Of a stretch of DNA of 47,134 bases, positions 27,788-37,286 are shown in pieces (positions within the stretch are counted from its first letter, which is position 1; every line of letters begins with the position of its first letter). The stretch is taken from positions 1-47,134 of the forward strand of contig JANQOT010000090.1 of the NCBI GenBank assembly GCA_028285655.1, in the 5' to 3' direction. The translations under genes and the position numbers were made by a program. The notes beneath the pieces were generated by a model that was given only the letters and a program-made list of their open reading frames with translations, was not told the DNA's origin and searched no databases. This DNA is from Gammaproteobacteria bacterium (lineage in GTDB: Bacteria > Pseudomonadota > Gammaproteobacteria > UBA4575).

Positions 27788-28843
27788 ATGAGCAACGCGC
27801 AATTGACCGGTACAGAGGTACATTTCGGCGGACCCGACCTTAGAAAAAATAATCTGCGTGATGTGTTATTGCAGTCGATCGACGCAATTCCTAAAGGGGG
27901 CAACATCGACTGGATGTGTTATTACCTGAACGATACGTCTATTCTGAATGCATTAATCGAAGCCGCTTCGCGTGGTGTAGCCGTTTCTTTATTAATCGAT
28001 GCCGCCCCTCGTATACCGAGCGTAAACGATCTCAGTCTTCGATATCTGCGCGAACATGCTGCTAGCAAGATAAATATCATTGCCGCACGTAAAAAGCCGG
28101 TGTGGGAATACCTGGGACTAAATTGGCACCCGCACTTTCACAGCAAGCTATATTACTTTTCCCATCCGAAACCACAAGTATATATCGGATCGTATAATCC
28201 CACTGCTGAAGCGAACGAATTGTCTCAAGAAATCATCAGCGAAATCGGCGACCATTCAATCAGTCACAACGTCCTGGTAAAAATTACAAACCAGGAAGTC
28301 GTTACAATTTTACATAAATATGCGCGCAATATGCGGCAACGCAGTTTCAGATCAGGCGCAAGACTACACCCCTGGCATAATCGCGCCCATTGCGCCAAAG
28401 GATGGAAAATTCAATTACTGCCGGCATTGAGCACTCATCCTATTCAAAATTTGCTGACTACAAATGAGGAAGCAGATATCAAATGCGCGATATCTCATCT
28501 CAAGGGACCGGGAATAAAGCGATTATTAACCGCAGCGCTTCGTTCGGGTAAAAATCTGGAAGTATTGCTGGAATCCACCGAACGCAGAGTCCCTCGACAA
28601 ATCTTGTCGTTTTTTGATAAAAACAAAATTCCATATCATCAGCCGAAACTGCCTGTTAATTGCCTTATGCACAACAAATATATTTTGTATAAATCCGCAA
28701 GGGAAAGTAAAGTTACTTTCGGCAGCTATAACTGGTCTACACGTTCCCGATATCTGAATCATGAAATTATCGTCACTACCGATAAACAAGACATCGTTGC
28801 CCACTTCGATTCGCGATGGAATCGAGTAGTTTCAATTAACTGA
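27788..28843 (+). CDS. Phospholipase D-like domain protein (two HKD-type motifs)
   Basis: HSKLYYF...YIGSYNPTAEAN and MHNKYILY...TFGSYNWSTRS. Confidence 0.82.
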   Translation: MSNAQLTGTEVHFGGPDLRKNNLRDVLLQSIDAIPKGGNIDWMCYYLNDTSILNALIEAASRGVAVSLLIDAAPRIPSVNDLSLRYLREHAASKINIIAARKKPVWEYLGLNWHPHFHSKLYYFSHPKPQVYIGSYNPTAEANELSQEIISEIGDHSISHNVLVKITNQEVVTILHKYARNMRQRSFRSGARLHPWHNRAHCAKGWKIQLLPALSTHPIQNLLTTNEEADIKCAISHLKGPGIKRLLTAALRSGKNLEVLLESTERRVPRQILSFFDKNKIPYHQPKLPVNCLMHNKYILYKSARESKVTFGSYNWSTRSRYLNHEIIVTTDKQDIVAHFDSRWNRVVSIN

Positions 28844-28856
28844 TTTATTTTCCCAC

Positions 28857-30233
28857 GTGTTCAAACAACTTCCATTATTGATTCCAGTAGAAAACCAGGT
28901 ACGGGAACTCGATCCTAAATTATTATTGGCGGTAGCCGCAACTAAAGCAGGATTCTGCAGTTATATCGGATACCGGACCGAAATGGATATCGTAATCTCC
29001 AAACTTCCGCGCAGTATTTATCTGGCAAAAAGCTTTACTCAACGCAGCGATAAAATGTTTCGTATTCTGTCGAAACTGGGCCACATTATTTGCGCCTGGG
29101 ACGAAGAGGCATTAGTGCACTATCCGCCGGATATTTATTTTACACGCAGGCTCTCGGAAAATGCACTACGCCATGTATCACATTTATTTGCCTGGGGAAA
29201 AGATAACGAAAATTTGTTTAGAGAATTTCCGCAATTTCCGGATCAATTACCGATTCATTTGGTAGGAAATCCAAGACTGGACTTATTAAGAAAAGAATTT
29301 GGTGAATTTTATCAAAATGAAATTTCCCGCATTCGACAACAGCATGGACAGTTTATCCTCATAAATACAAACTTTGGCAATGTAAATGCTCATCTTCCTT
29401 ATTTAAATCTGTTTACCGACAAAGACGAGCAAGGCAACTACTTGACCATGGGTAGAGGAGCGACCGGCATGAATCGCGAATACGCTGAAGGTCGAGCTAA
29501 ATTCAAGCAAACGATCTTTGATCATTTTAAATTATTGATTCCGCAGTTATCAGAAACATTCGGCGAACTGGAAATTATTATTCGCCCGCACCCGGTAGAA
29601 AACAAGCGCCCATACGAAGAACTTGCGTCCCAGCATAAGAATATCAAAGTAGTACAACGTGGCAACGTAATTCCGTGGTTGCGTGCCGCGAAAGCAATTG
29701 TTCACAGCGGCTGCACAACCGGCATCGAAGCTTATTTGTCCGAACGACCGGCAGTATCTTATGCCCCATTGGCAGATAAAAGATTTGGTTATGATGCACA
29801 ACTCCCAGATCAGCTTAGTTATGGTTGTGTCACAGCAGCAGAAGTCGTAGCCACCATTGAAAACATTATTGCAGGACAGCAGCCAGCGTTAACCTCGACG
29901 GCATTAAAGGATTATGTTGATTTTCATCAAGACACACTATGCTGCACAAAAATTATCGAAATTCTGCAGAAAATAAATTCTGATGCGAAAAACAACAAAC
30001 AACGACACAACCCGATACATGGGTGGCTGTTGGCCAATAAACGACGCCTGGTCAAACGCGTCAAAAGCTGTTCTCCGCATTCGAAGTATAATAAGTCGTT
30101 TCAGGAAGCGCGTTTTCCAACATTGGATGCGTCCGAGCTTACTTACAAAATTAACGCATTCTCCAAAGTGCTTGGAATAGATTCCCCGCCTATTATAAAA
30201 CCAATCTCTCCACATATTTTTTTAGTACAATAA
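28857..30233 (+). CDS. Surface carbohydrate biosynthesis protein, paralog A
   Basis: LLIPVENQVRELDPKLLLAV...IICAWDEEALVHYP...LFAWG...ILINTNFGNVN...RPHPVEN...SGCTTGIEA. Confidence 0.78.
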   Translation: MFKQLPLLIPVENQVRELDPKLLLAVAATKAGFCSYIGYRTEMDIVISKLPRSIYLAKSFTQRSDKMFRILSKLGHIICAWDEEALVHYPPDIYFTRRLSENALRHVSHLFAWGKDNENLFREFPQFPDQLPIHLVGNPRLDLLRKEFGEFYQNEISRIRQQHGQFILINTNFGNVNAHLPYLNLFTDKDEQGNYLTMGRGATGMNREYAEGRAKFKQTIFDHFKLLIPQLSETFGELEIIIRPHPVENKRPYEELASQHKNIKVVQRGNVIPWLRAAKAIVHSGCTTGIEAYLSERPAVSYAPLADKRFGYDAQLPDQLSYGCVTAAEVVATIENIIAGQQPALTSTALKDYVDFHQDTLCCTKIIEILQKINSDAKNNKQRHNPIHGWLLANKRRLVKRVKSCSPHSKYNKSFQEARFPTLDASELTYKINAFSKVLGIDSPPIIKPISPHIFLVQ

Positions 30234-30237
30234 TACG

Positions 30238-31026
30238 ATGACATATAGCGAATCTGCACTCGATCGACACGCCGAAATTCTGGCCAAAAAGGTGTTTCTG
30301 ACGGATCGCCTACCTCATTTCGAGCTGTTACTGCGTGAAATTCGAACACTGGCCAACGAAACCTCTGCAAATGCTACCGTAGTATCCCTTGAACGCGGAT
30401 TGCTATATGGGGGCTTAAGCCTGGTCGGCCCGTTTTTTCATGCTCAAAAATTTATCTCTATTGATTGCAGTCCTGCAAGCGCAGATCACCGTGGAGCATA
30501 TAATGAAGACAAAGTGATTGACGAACATTTTATCCGCGTACCGATCACTCAGCGCGCACCCATTGAAAACACCGGGCTAGATAGCGAATTGGCAGATTTG
30601 GTACTGGTCCCTAATTTGGTCCACCATGTCGCCGACCAGAATGCGCTGTTTAATGAAATGGCTCGTATTACCAAACCCGGTGGTATGGTGTTTGTTTTCG
30701 AACCTACACTAAGAGAACTTCACCAGATTCCAGACGACTATTTGCGTTATACACCTTATGGCATGCAGCAAATAATGCAGCGAGTGGGGCTGAAACCCGT
30801 TGATACCAAGCTCGAAGGAGGACCATTCAGCGCTGTGGGGTATTGCTGGTTACAGGCACTCGAATATTTTCCTGAAGAAAAAAGAAATGAAATTGAAACT
30901 TGGTACTATCAGGAACATTGGCCACAACTGAAAGAATGGGATCAACAGTACACAAAAAATTTAGCACGAAATCACACTAAATTTCCCGTCGGATTCTCGA
31001 TACTTGCACAAAAACCAAAAGCATAA
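30238..31026 (+). CDS. Class I SAM-dependent methyltransferase
   Basis: LADLVLVPNLVHHVADQNALFNEMARITKPGGMVFVFEPTLREL. Confidence 0.85.
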   Translation: MTYSESALDRHAEILAKKVFLTDRLPHFELLLREIRTLANETSANATVVSLERGLLYGGLSLVGPFFHAQKFISIDCSPASADHRGAYNEDKVIDEHFIRVPITQRAPIENTGLDSELADLVLVPNLVHHVADQNALFNEMARITKPGGMVFVFEPTLRELHQIPDDYLRYTPYGMQQIMQRVGLKPVDTKLEGGPFSAVGYCWLQALEYFPEEKRNEIETWYYQEHWPQLKEWDQQYTKNLARNHTKFPVGFSILAQKPKA

Positions 31027-31041
31027 CTGCCCAAATCAGAA

Positions 31042-31749
31042 ATGTCCTTAGAAAACAAAAATATTTTAGCGGTCATCCCTGCCCGTGGCGGCAGCAAAGG
31101 GATTCCGCGAAAAAACCTGCGTCAGATTTGCGGAAAAACCCTGATACAAAATGTAAATGAGTGCATACAACAATTGCCCTGGATCGATGCTGCTGTTTTA
31201 TCGACCGATGACGAAGAAATAGCTAAGCATAGTAAAAGCATCGGTATAGATACTCCATTTTTACGCCCGCCGGAATTAGCGACCGACAATGCGGAGTCAA
31301 TCGATGTGTGGATTCATGCTTGGTTGGCCAGCGAAAAACACTTTGACAAAATATTTGATATTTCAATTTTGCTGGAACCCACCAGCCCAATGAGGTTAGC
31401 CGAAGATGTTAATCAAACTGTACAAAAGTTAATACAAAGCAATGCCAATACAGTTGCGACTGTCAGCAAAACACCCGGTCACTATACCCCGCATAAAACT
31501 TTACAGCTGGCAAATGACGGCACCATAGAACCATTTATGCCAGACGGTATTCAATATTCAATCAGGCAAAAAATACCGGATTATTATCATCGTAACGGCA
31601 TATGTTACGCCGTTACCCGTAACAGTCTGATTGATTCTCGTAATTTAATGGAACATAACTGCTTACCATTAATAATCGAACGACAGGTTGTTAATGTAGA
31701 TGAAGAAATAGATTTAAAATTTGCCGAATTCCTTCTTGCCAACCCATAA
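31042..31749 (+). CDS. neuA: Acylneuraminate (CMP-nonulosonate) cytidylyltransferase
   Basis: ILAVIPARGGSKGIPRKNLRQICGKTLI...VLSTDDEEIAKHSKSIG...LLEPTSPMR. Confidence 0.92.
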   Translation: MSLENKNILAVIPARGGSKGIPRKNLRQICGKTLIQNVNECIQQLPWIDAAVLSTDDEEIAKHSKSIGIDTPFLRPPELATDNAESIDVWIHAWLASEKHFDKIFDISILLEPTSPMRLAEDVNQTVQKLIQSNANTVATVSKTPGHYTPHKTLQLANDGTIEPFMPDGIQYSIRQKIPDYYHRNGICYAVTRNSLIDSRNLMEHNCLPLIIERQVVNVDEEIDLKFAEFLLANP

Positions 31750-31754
31750 GCCAG

Positions 31755-33116
31755 ATGTTTTCTCAATTTAATACACTGCTTGTTCCGGTAGAAAGCCAGG
31801 TGCGCGAGTTAGATGGAAAATTATTACTCGCCTGCGTGGCGGCAGAAAAAGGTTACGAAGTAATTATTGGCTCACGCGCACACATCCATTTTTATGCATC
31901 GCGAGTTAGTAATGCGATTTATATTGCAAAAAGCATGCGGCGCTTCAGCAATAGAATGTTCAAAATCATGCACGACCTTGGGCATAAAATAGTTGCCTGG
32001 GATGAAGAAGCTCTAGTTCGTCTCCCTGATGAAGAATATTTTTTGCATCGGCTGTCACCCACAACGTTCAAGTATATTGAACACTTATTTGCCTGGGGAG
32101 ATAGTAACGAGCTAACGTTAAAGCAATTCTCTGGATACAGGAATCAGCCTATTCATACATTTGGCAACCCTAGAATAGATATTTTAAGACCGGAGCTAAG
32201 AAATTATTTTCTTCCCGAAGTAGAGCAAATTCAAAAAAACTATAAGAACTACATTTTAATAAATACTAATTTCGGCCAGGTTAATCATTTCATACAAACT
32301 CAGGGTTTAAAAGAAGCTATCCGAGATAAAAAACATGACTCGGTAGCTAATAACAGTTATATGAAAAACAGATTTGAACACAAACAAAAATTATTTACTT
32401 ATTTCCAAACTTTAGTTTTAGAGTTATGCAAAACCTTTCCAAATTTTAATTTTGTATTACGCCCCCATCCATCTGAAAACATAGACTTTTGGAATAATCA
32501 TTTAAAGAAAGTAGATAACGCCTTCGTTTCCAACGAAGGTAATGTAGTACCATGGATACTTGGATCGAAAGCTTTAATTTCCAATGGTTGCACTACTTCT
32601 ATTGAAGCAACTGTTTTAGAAGTACCCAAACTTGGTTACTATCCGGTTACTTGTATGGAAGTGGATGATGTTTTACCTAAAGCACTATGTGACGTTTCAG
32701 TAAACATTGAACAGCTCATAGAAAAAGTAGATCAAATAGAATCAAATACGTATAAAACCAACAATAAGAGCGATATCATACTTGCGCAGCATATTGCCAA
32801 TTTAAGCGGTACTCTGGCTTCAGATAGAATAATAAATTTACTATATAATTTTTACGCCAATGATATTACGAACTCTTCAAATAAATTTAAAAGGTTCGGA
32901 GGAAAAATACACAATGAAACCCGAACTTTGGTAAAACGTATTAATAGCAATAGAAAATCGCATCGAAATAGCAGCCAATATCATAAACATCGGTTTCCGG
33001 AAATTGACGAAAAATATCTCATAAATAGAATGAATCGATTCAACAAGTTAACAGGCCGATTCAACAATATTACTATTACTAATATCGCTAGCGATCTGTT
33101 TTATATTTCTGCCTAA
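31755..33116 (+). CDS. Surface carbohydrate biosynthesis protein, paralog B
   Basis: LLVPVESQVRELDGKLLLACVAAEKGY...IVAWDEEALVRLP...LFAWGDSNE...ILINTNFGQVN...RPHPSEN; paralog of 28857-30233. Confidence 0.78.
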   Translation: MFSQFNTLLVPVESQVRELDGKLLLACVAAEKGYEVIIGSRAHIHFYASRVSNAIYIAKSMRRFSNRMFKIMHDLGHKIVAWDEEALVRLPDEEYFLHRLSPTTFKYIEHLFAWGDSNELTLKQFSGYRNQPIHTFGNPRIDILRPELRNYFLPEVEQIQKNYKNYILINTNFGQVNHFIQTQGLKEAIRDKKHDSVANNSYMKNRFEHKQKLFTYFQTLVLELCKTFPNFNFVLRPHPSENIDFWNNHLKKVDNAFVSNEGNVVPWILGSKALISNGCTTSIEATVLEVPKLGYYPVTCMEVDDVLPKALCDVSVNIEQLIEKVDQIESNTYKTNNKSDIILAQHIANLSGTLASDRIINLLYNFYANDITNSSNKFKRFGGKIHNETRTLVKRINSNRKSHRNSSQYHKHRFPEIDEKYLINRMNRFNKLTGRFNNITITNIASDLFYISA

Positions 33117-33119
33117 ATC

Positions 33120-33947
33120 ATGAACCAGCCATTTAATTACTACTTTATAAAGGCCATGCATAGAAAGCTTCGGCTTCCACGATCGATAGTGTATTCTTTA
33201 TCAAGAAATTTTAATTCGGCCAATCACTTACATCGCACAAATAAAATATCCCGAAGTTCATATGCGATACCTGCCGCTCCTATTCCGCAATCTTCTGGAT
33301 TTAAGATATTTTCAGAAAATGAAACTTCGATCTTTAACGGTTTAATTAACGAATGTATTGCTATTTTTAAAGAAAATCGAGAAAAATACGATGATCAGTA
33401 TTTTATTAAAAATCCTAAAAAACGCTTTTTACTAACAATTGCCTCCGACGAAGAGCTGCTAAAGAAAACAGAAATTAATAAGTTTTTAAAATCTGAGTTC
33501 GTTAACGAAAATGTAAGCTATTACCTTAATCAATCGTACGTTCTCAGTACAGTCAGACTATGGTGGACGCCAGTAAACGACACTTCTATCTCTAGCCAAA
33601 AATTTCATTTGGATGAGGAAGACTTGACTCAATTGAAAGTTTTTATAAATATTTCTGAAGTTACACAAAACCACGGCCCATTCACATTTATATCCAGCGA
33701 TACTACTACAAAAATTATATCCGGCTTTAAAAATGGTAAAAGACGTTTTTCTGACGAAGATGTTTACAAGCATGCTTCCAGGGAAGAGTTAATCGAATTA
33801 ACCGGAAAAGCTGGAAGCGGTGCTTTTGTTGATACATCGAAATGCTTACATTTTGGCAGCCGAAATAATACTAAAGAGCGATTGGTATTAATGGCACAGT
33901 TTTTAAAGTTGAATGCACCATTACTTACAAAATCACTGCGATTATAA
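33120..33947 (+). CDS. Phytanoyl-CoA dioxygenase-like (2OG-Fe(II)) protein
   Basis: SSQKFHLDEEDLTQLKVFINISEV (HxD) ... GSGAFVDTSKCLHFGSRNNTKERLVLMAQF (distal His/Arg). Confidence 0.65.
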   Translation: MNQPFNYYFIKAMHRKLRLPRSIVYSLSRNFNSANHLHRTNKISRSSYAIPAAPIPQSSGFKIFSENETSIFNGLINECIAIFKENREKYDDQYFIKNPKKRFLLTIASDEELLKKTEINKFLKSEFVNENVSYYLNQSYVLSTVRLWWTPVNDTSISSQKFHLDEEDLTQLKVFINISEVTQNHGPFTFISSDTTTKIISGFKNGKRRFSDEDVYKHASREELIELTGKAGSGAFVDTSKCLHFGSRNNTKERLVLMAQFLKLNAPLLTKSLRL

Positions 33948-34016
33948 ATATTTTTAATTTTTTGATTAAAGCAAGAATGCGAGCAAATTTTTGCTCACTT
34001 GTCGGCGCTAAATGAA

Positions 34017-36602
34017 ATGCGATCAGTCACTATAATAATACCCACTCTAAATGAAGAAGATAATATTGATCCGTTGTTGGAAAAACTGTGCGGTGTTTCC
34101 ATTAATGACTGCAATATTGAATTTTTATTTGTAGACGATCAATCGACAGATTCAACCATCGATAAAATTAAGCAATGGCAAAATAGATTCAATAATATAT
34201 CCATTTTGCAACGGCAGGCCGCACCGGATTTGGCTAAATCTATTATTGAAGGAGCCAGGCTAAGCACATCAGACTACATCGCGGTGATAGATGCGGACTT
34301 AAGTCATCCAGTAGACAAGCTTCCTGATTTATTAGCACCCTTAGTCTCCGGTAATTATGATGTGGCCGTAGGTAGCCGCTACATCAAAGACGGCGGCATA
34401 GCCAACTGGCCAATACATCGCCGATTACTGTCCTGGGTGGGCGGTCTGCCCGCCCGCATGCTTACCGATATCAAAGACACAACATCCGGGTTTTTTGCCT
34501 GTAAACGCAGTTGTTTCGACAACATCAGCCCTGATGCGAAAGGCTATAAAATTCTGCTGGAACTGCTGGCTTCCGGCCTTGATCAGTTTCGCGTCATTGA
34601 AGTCCCGATTGTTTTTACCGATCGAGTGGAAGGACAATCCAAATTATCGAAAAAACAATTAATTGAATATTTTCAGCGATTAATAGAATTAAGCGGCGGT
34701 CGCTCTTCCTCTACCACGGCGAAAAGATTTTTATCGGTTGGTATTTTTGGAGTTATTATCGATGCATTCACTTTCTACTTTCTTCTTGATCTCGGCTGGA
34801 GGATAAGCAGTGCTCACATAACCAGCTTTTTTATAGCGGCAGTTACTAATTATTTCTTTAATTCAATCTGGTCATTTGAATACCATCACCAGTCGCTGCG
34901 TAGCTGGCTAAGCAAAGCTGTCAAGTTTATTTATTTCGCAGTAATTGCGCTAATTGTACGTGGTGGAGTACTTGCGATTTCAATCAAGCTGATCGGAATA
35001 AGTCCGGCGCTTGCGATCTATCCGGCGATTCTGGCAGCTGCGGCAATAAATTATTTTGCCGCTTCATATCTTGTTTTCCCGAGTAAGGACAACCGCAGCG
35101 GTCCTGCAATATCGATTTCCTGGCGAGTCGTATCAGTTTTTACAATCGGCTTCATGCTGATATTGCGTTTTTTGTATCTTGGCACTACAGAACTAATTCC
35201 GGATGAGACGTATTACTGGAATTACACACAATTTCTGGATATTGGCTATCTGGACCATCCTCCACTGCTTGCTTGGGTACTTTGGCTAAGCACTGCATTA
35301 TTTGGTGACAATGAATTCGGTGTGCGCATTGTGGCATTTTTGTGTGGATTCGGAGTAATATTTTTTATGTATCAATTGACCAAGTTATTGTTTGATCGCA
35401 CGTCAGCATATATAGCCGCATTTCTCACATCCTTTATTCCCTTTACAGTTGCTGCAGGCTTTTTAACCACGACAGATGCACCGTTGTTACTTTTCTGGTC
35501 AGCCGGTTTATATTTTCTGGCGATCGTCGCAGTAAAAAAATCGTCAATTGCATGGGTTGGCGCAGGCTTGTGTATCGGCCTGGGTATGCTTTCTAAATAT
35601 ACGATGATTCTGTTCGTGTCAGGAATCATTTTATACCTGGTGCTAAGCTCATCTTTACGCTATTGGTGGAAACGTCCCATTATTTATGCGTCAGCAATTC
35701 TTTCGATTATTTTGTTTTTACCGGTAGTCTATTGGAATGCTCAACACGATTGGAGCTCGTTTATATTTCAAACCGGCAGACGATTGGACCGTACCAACGA
35801 GTTTTCGACACATTACTTACTATTACACTTTTTAGTTTTACTAACGCCAGTCATTTTGTATTTGTTTATAAAGTCTTTGAAAAACGTAAAAAAAATAATT
35901 ACTACTCCCATTGTTCGAGAGCACACTGCTTATATAAACTACTTTACTGTTTTTTCTCTTGTTCCAATTAGTGTTTATTTCATTTTCAGCCTCACGCATT
36001 ATCCGCGATTTCACTGGACTGCGCCTGCATGGCTCGTATTAATTCCTCTAGCCGGGTATGCGCTTAGCCCAACATCAAATTTTTTACCCACAAACAGCAA
36101 ACTTTCGAAATATGCGCTTTACTCTGCAGCGCTACTTTGTCTTTGCTACGGAGCATTGCTTCATTACGCTGCTCTGGGGTTGCCATTTAACACTCCGTTA
36201 CGATTTTCGGAGCACTATTTTTGGAAGCAAACTGCGCAAAAAGTTCATCAACTGGAAATTGAAGTAGAAAAATCATCCGGACAATCTCCACTAATAGTCG
36301 GACTTAGCAAGTGGTCAATTGCAAGCGCTTTGCGTTTTTACGATGTGGATAACAACGTTACTAACATTATCTCCAGAAATGCGGTTGGGCGGCCTGCCAC
36401 GATGTATGATTACTGGACAAGCCCTGAGCAATGGAGCGACCGCCCCGTCGTATTTATCGCCCTTAACCCCAATGATTTAGTGGCCAAAGAAGTGGAACAA
36501 CACGCCGACGGACTGCAGGCGCCGCAAATAGGAATTATTATCTTGAATAACAAAGAGTTACGATACATTCACTATCGCATTGCAGAACGCTATTTACCTT
36601 AA
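34017..36602 (+). CDS. Fused GT2 (polyprenyl-P mannosyl/glucosyltransferase-like) - GtrA - GT39/ArnT-like glycosyltransferase
   Basis: VTIIIPTLNEEDNIDPLL...DADLSHPVDKLPDLL; GtrA-like four-TM block (FLSVGIFGVIIDAFTFYFLLDLG...AAAINYFAASYLVF); PMT/ArnT-like LIPDETYYWNYTQFLDIGYLDHPPLLAWV. Confidence 0.88.
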   Translation: MRSVTIIIPTLNEEDNIDPLLEKLCGVSINDCNIEFLFVDDQSTDSTIDKIKQWQNRFNNISILQRQAAPDLAKSIIEGARLSTSDYIAVIDADLSHPVDKLPDLLAPLVSGNYDVAVGSRYIKDGGIANWPIHRRLLSWVGGLPARMLTDIKDTTSGFFACKRSCFDNISPDAKGYKILLELLASGLDQFRVIEVPIVFTDRVEGQSKLSKKQLIEYFQRLIELSGGRSSSTTAKRFLSVGIFGVIIDAFTFYFLLDLGWRISSAHITSFFIAAVTNYFFNSIWSFEYHHQSLRSWLSKAVKFIYFAVIALIVRGGVLAISIKLIGISPALAIYPAILAAAAINYFAASYLVFPSKDNRSGPAISISWRVVSVFTIGFMLILRFLYLGTTELIPDETYYWNYTQFLDIGYLDHPPLLAWVLWLSTALFGDNEFGVRIVAFLCGFGVIFFMYQLTKLLFDRTSAYIAAFLTSFIPFTVAAGFLTTTDAPLLLFWSAGLYFLAIVAVKKSSIAWVGAGLCIGLGMLSKYTMILFVSGIILYLVLSSSLRYWWKRPIIYASAILSIILFLPVVYWNAQHDWSSFIFQTGRRLDRTNEFSTHYLLLHFLVLLTPVILYLFIKSLKNVKKIITTPIVREHTAYINYFTVFSLVPISVYFIFSLTHYPRFHWTAPAWLVLIPLAGYALSPTSNFLPTNSKLSKYALYSAALLCLCYGALLHYAALGLPFNTPLRFSEHYFWKQTAQKVHQLEIEVEKSSGQSPLIVGLSKWSIASALRFYDVDNNVTNIISRNAVGRPATMYDYWTSPEQWSDRPVVFIALNPNDLVAKEVEQHADGLQAPQIGIIILNNKELRYIHYRIAERYLP

Positions 36603-36704
36603 TAATTAGTCTATTTAACAATTAATTGCGACTAATTTCTAATTTAATTTTTCAACAAAGCTTCATGATTCTCGCCAAGCGGCCGATAAAGTGCCGAGGG
36701 CCCC

Positions 36705-36866
36705 ATGAATCATTTAGTCAGAACCGAAGCCAAACGAATTTATTTGAAAATTCGTCGCAATCTCGCCAATACTGATGCAGAGCGCATTAGTGACACTGCT
36801 ATCGAGCAACAGTCATTATCGCGTTTCAACGAATTCAAACCAGTCAAGAGTAATTCTCAAAAATAG
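36705..36866 (+). CDS. Possible small basic protein (53 aa), not in the ORF track
   Basis: GAGGG 4 nt upstream of ATG; MNHLVRTEAKRIYLKIRRNLANTDAERISDTAIEQQSLSRFNEFKPVKSNSQK. Confidence 0.4.
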   Translation: MNHLVRTEAKRIYLKIRRNLANTDAERISDTAIEQQSLSRFNEFKPVKSNSQK

Positions 36867-36887
36867 TAATATTTCATTTATACAATA

Positions 36888-36916
36888 CTGAAACTCTTAG
36901 GCAAGTTTCGTATAAT
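36888..36916 (+). promoter_or_regulatory. Candidate sigma-70 promoter for the sox operon
   Basis: CTGAAA-N17-TATAAT, about 30 nt upstream of the likely soxX ATG (36947). Confidence 0.45.
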
Positions 36917-36946
36917 GTGTGTTTATTACTTACAAGCAATAAGACC

Positions 36947-37279
36947 ATGTATACAAAATATACTTTGGTTATATTATTACTATTGTACTCACCACTTTCT
37001 GTAGCCGATACCAGCAGCAACGGAAAAGATATTGCTTTTGATCGCAATAAAGGAAATTGCCTGGCTTGCCATATTATTGCCGATGGAGAAAGCCCGGGAA
37101 ATATCGGTCCTGAACTATCTAATATGAAACAACGTTATCCGGATAGAAACTTGTTACGCAAACGGATATGGGATGAAACAGAATTTAATCCCGCAACGGT
37201 AATGCCTCCATTTGGTAAACATCAAATTTTAACTGAAAATGAAATCGATAAAGTTGTCGAATTTCTTTATACACTATAG
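36947..37279 (+). CDS. soxX: Sulfur oxidation c-type cytochrome SoxX
   Basis: Signal peptide; KGNCLACHIIADGESPGNIGPEL CxxCH; C-terminal Met ligand region TVMPPFGKH; SoxY/SoxA neighbours. Confidence 0.88.
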   Translation: MYTKYTLVILLLLYSPLSVADTSSNGKDIAFDRNKGNCLACHIIADGESPGNIGPELSNMKQRYPDRNLLRKRIWDETEFNPATVMPPFGKHQILTENEIDKVVEFLYTL

Positions 37280-37286
37280 TTGGCAT

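Noticed and set aside
36682-36689. GCCGATAA resembling a sigma-28 -10 upstream of the small ORF
   Set aside because: The position 15 nt upstream reads TCAT, a poor -35; the predicted start would leave no room for the RBS.
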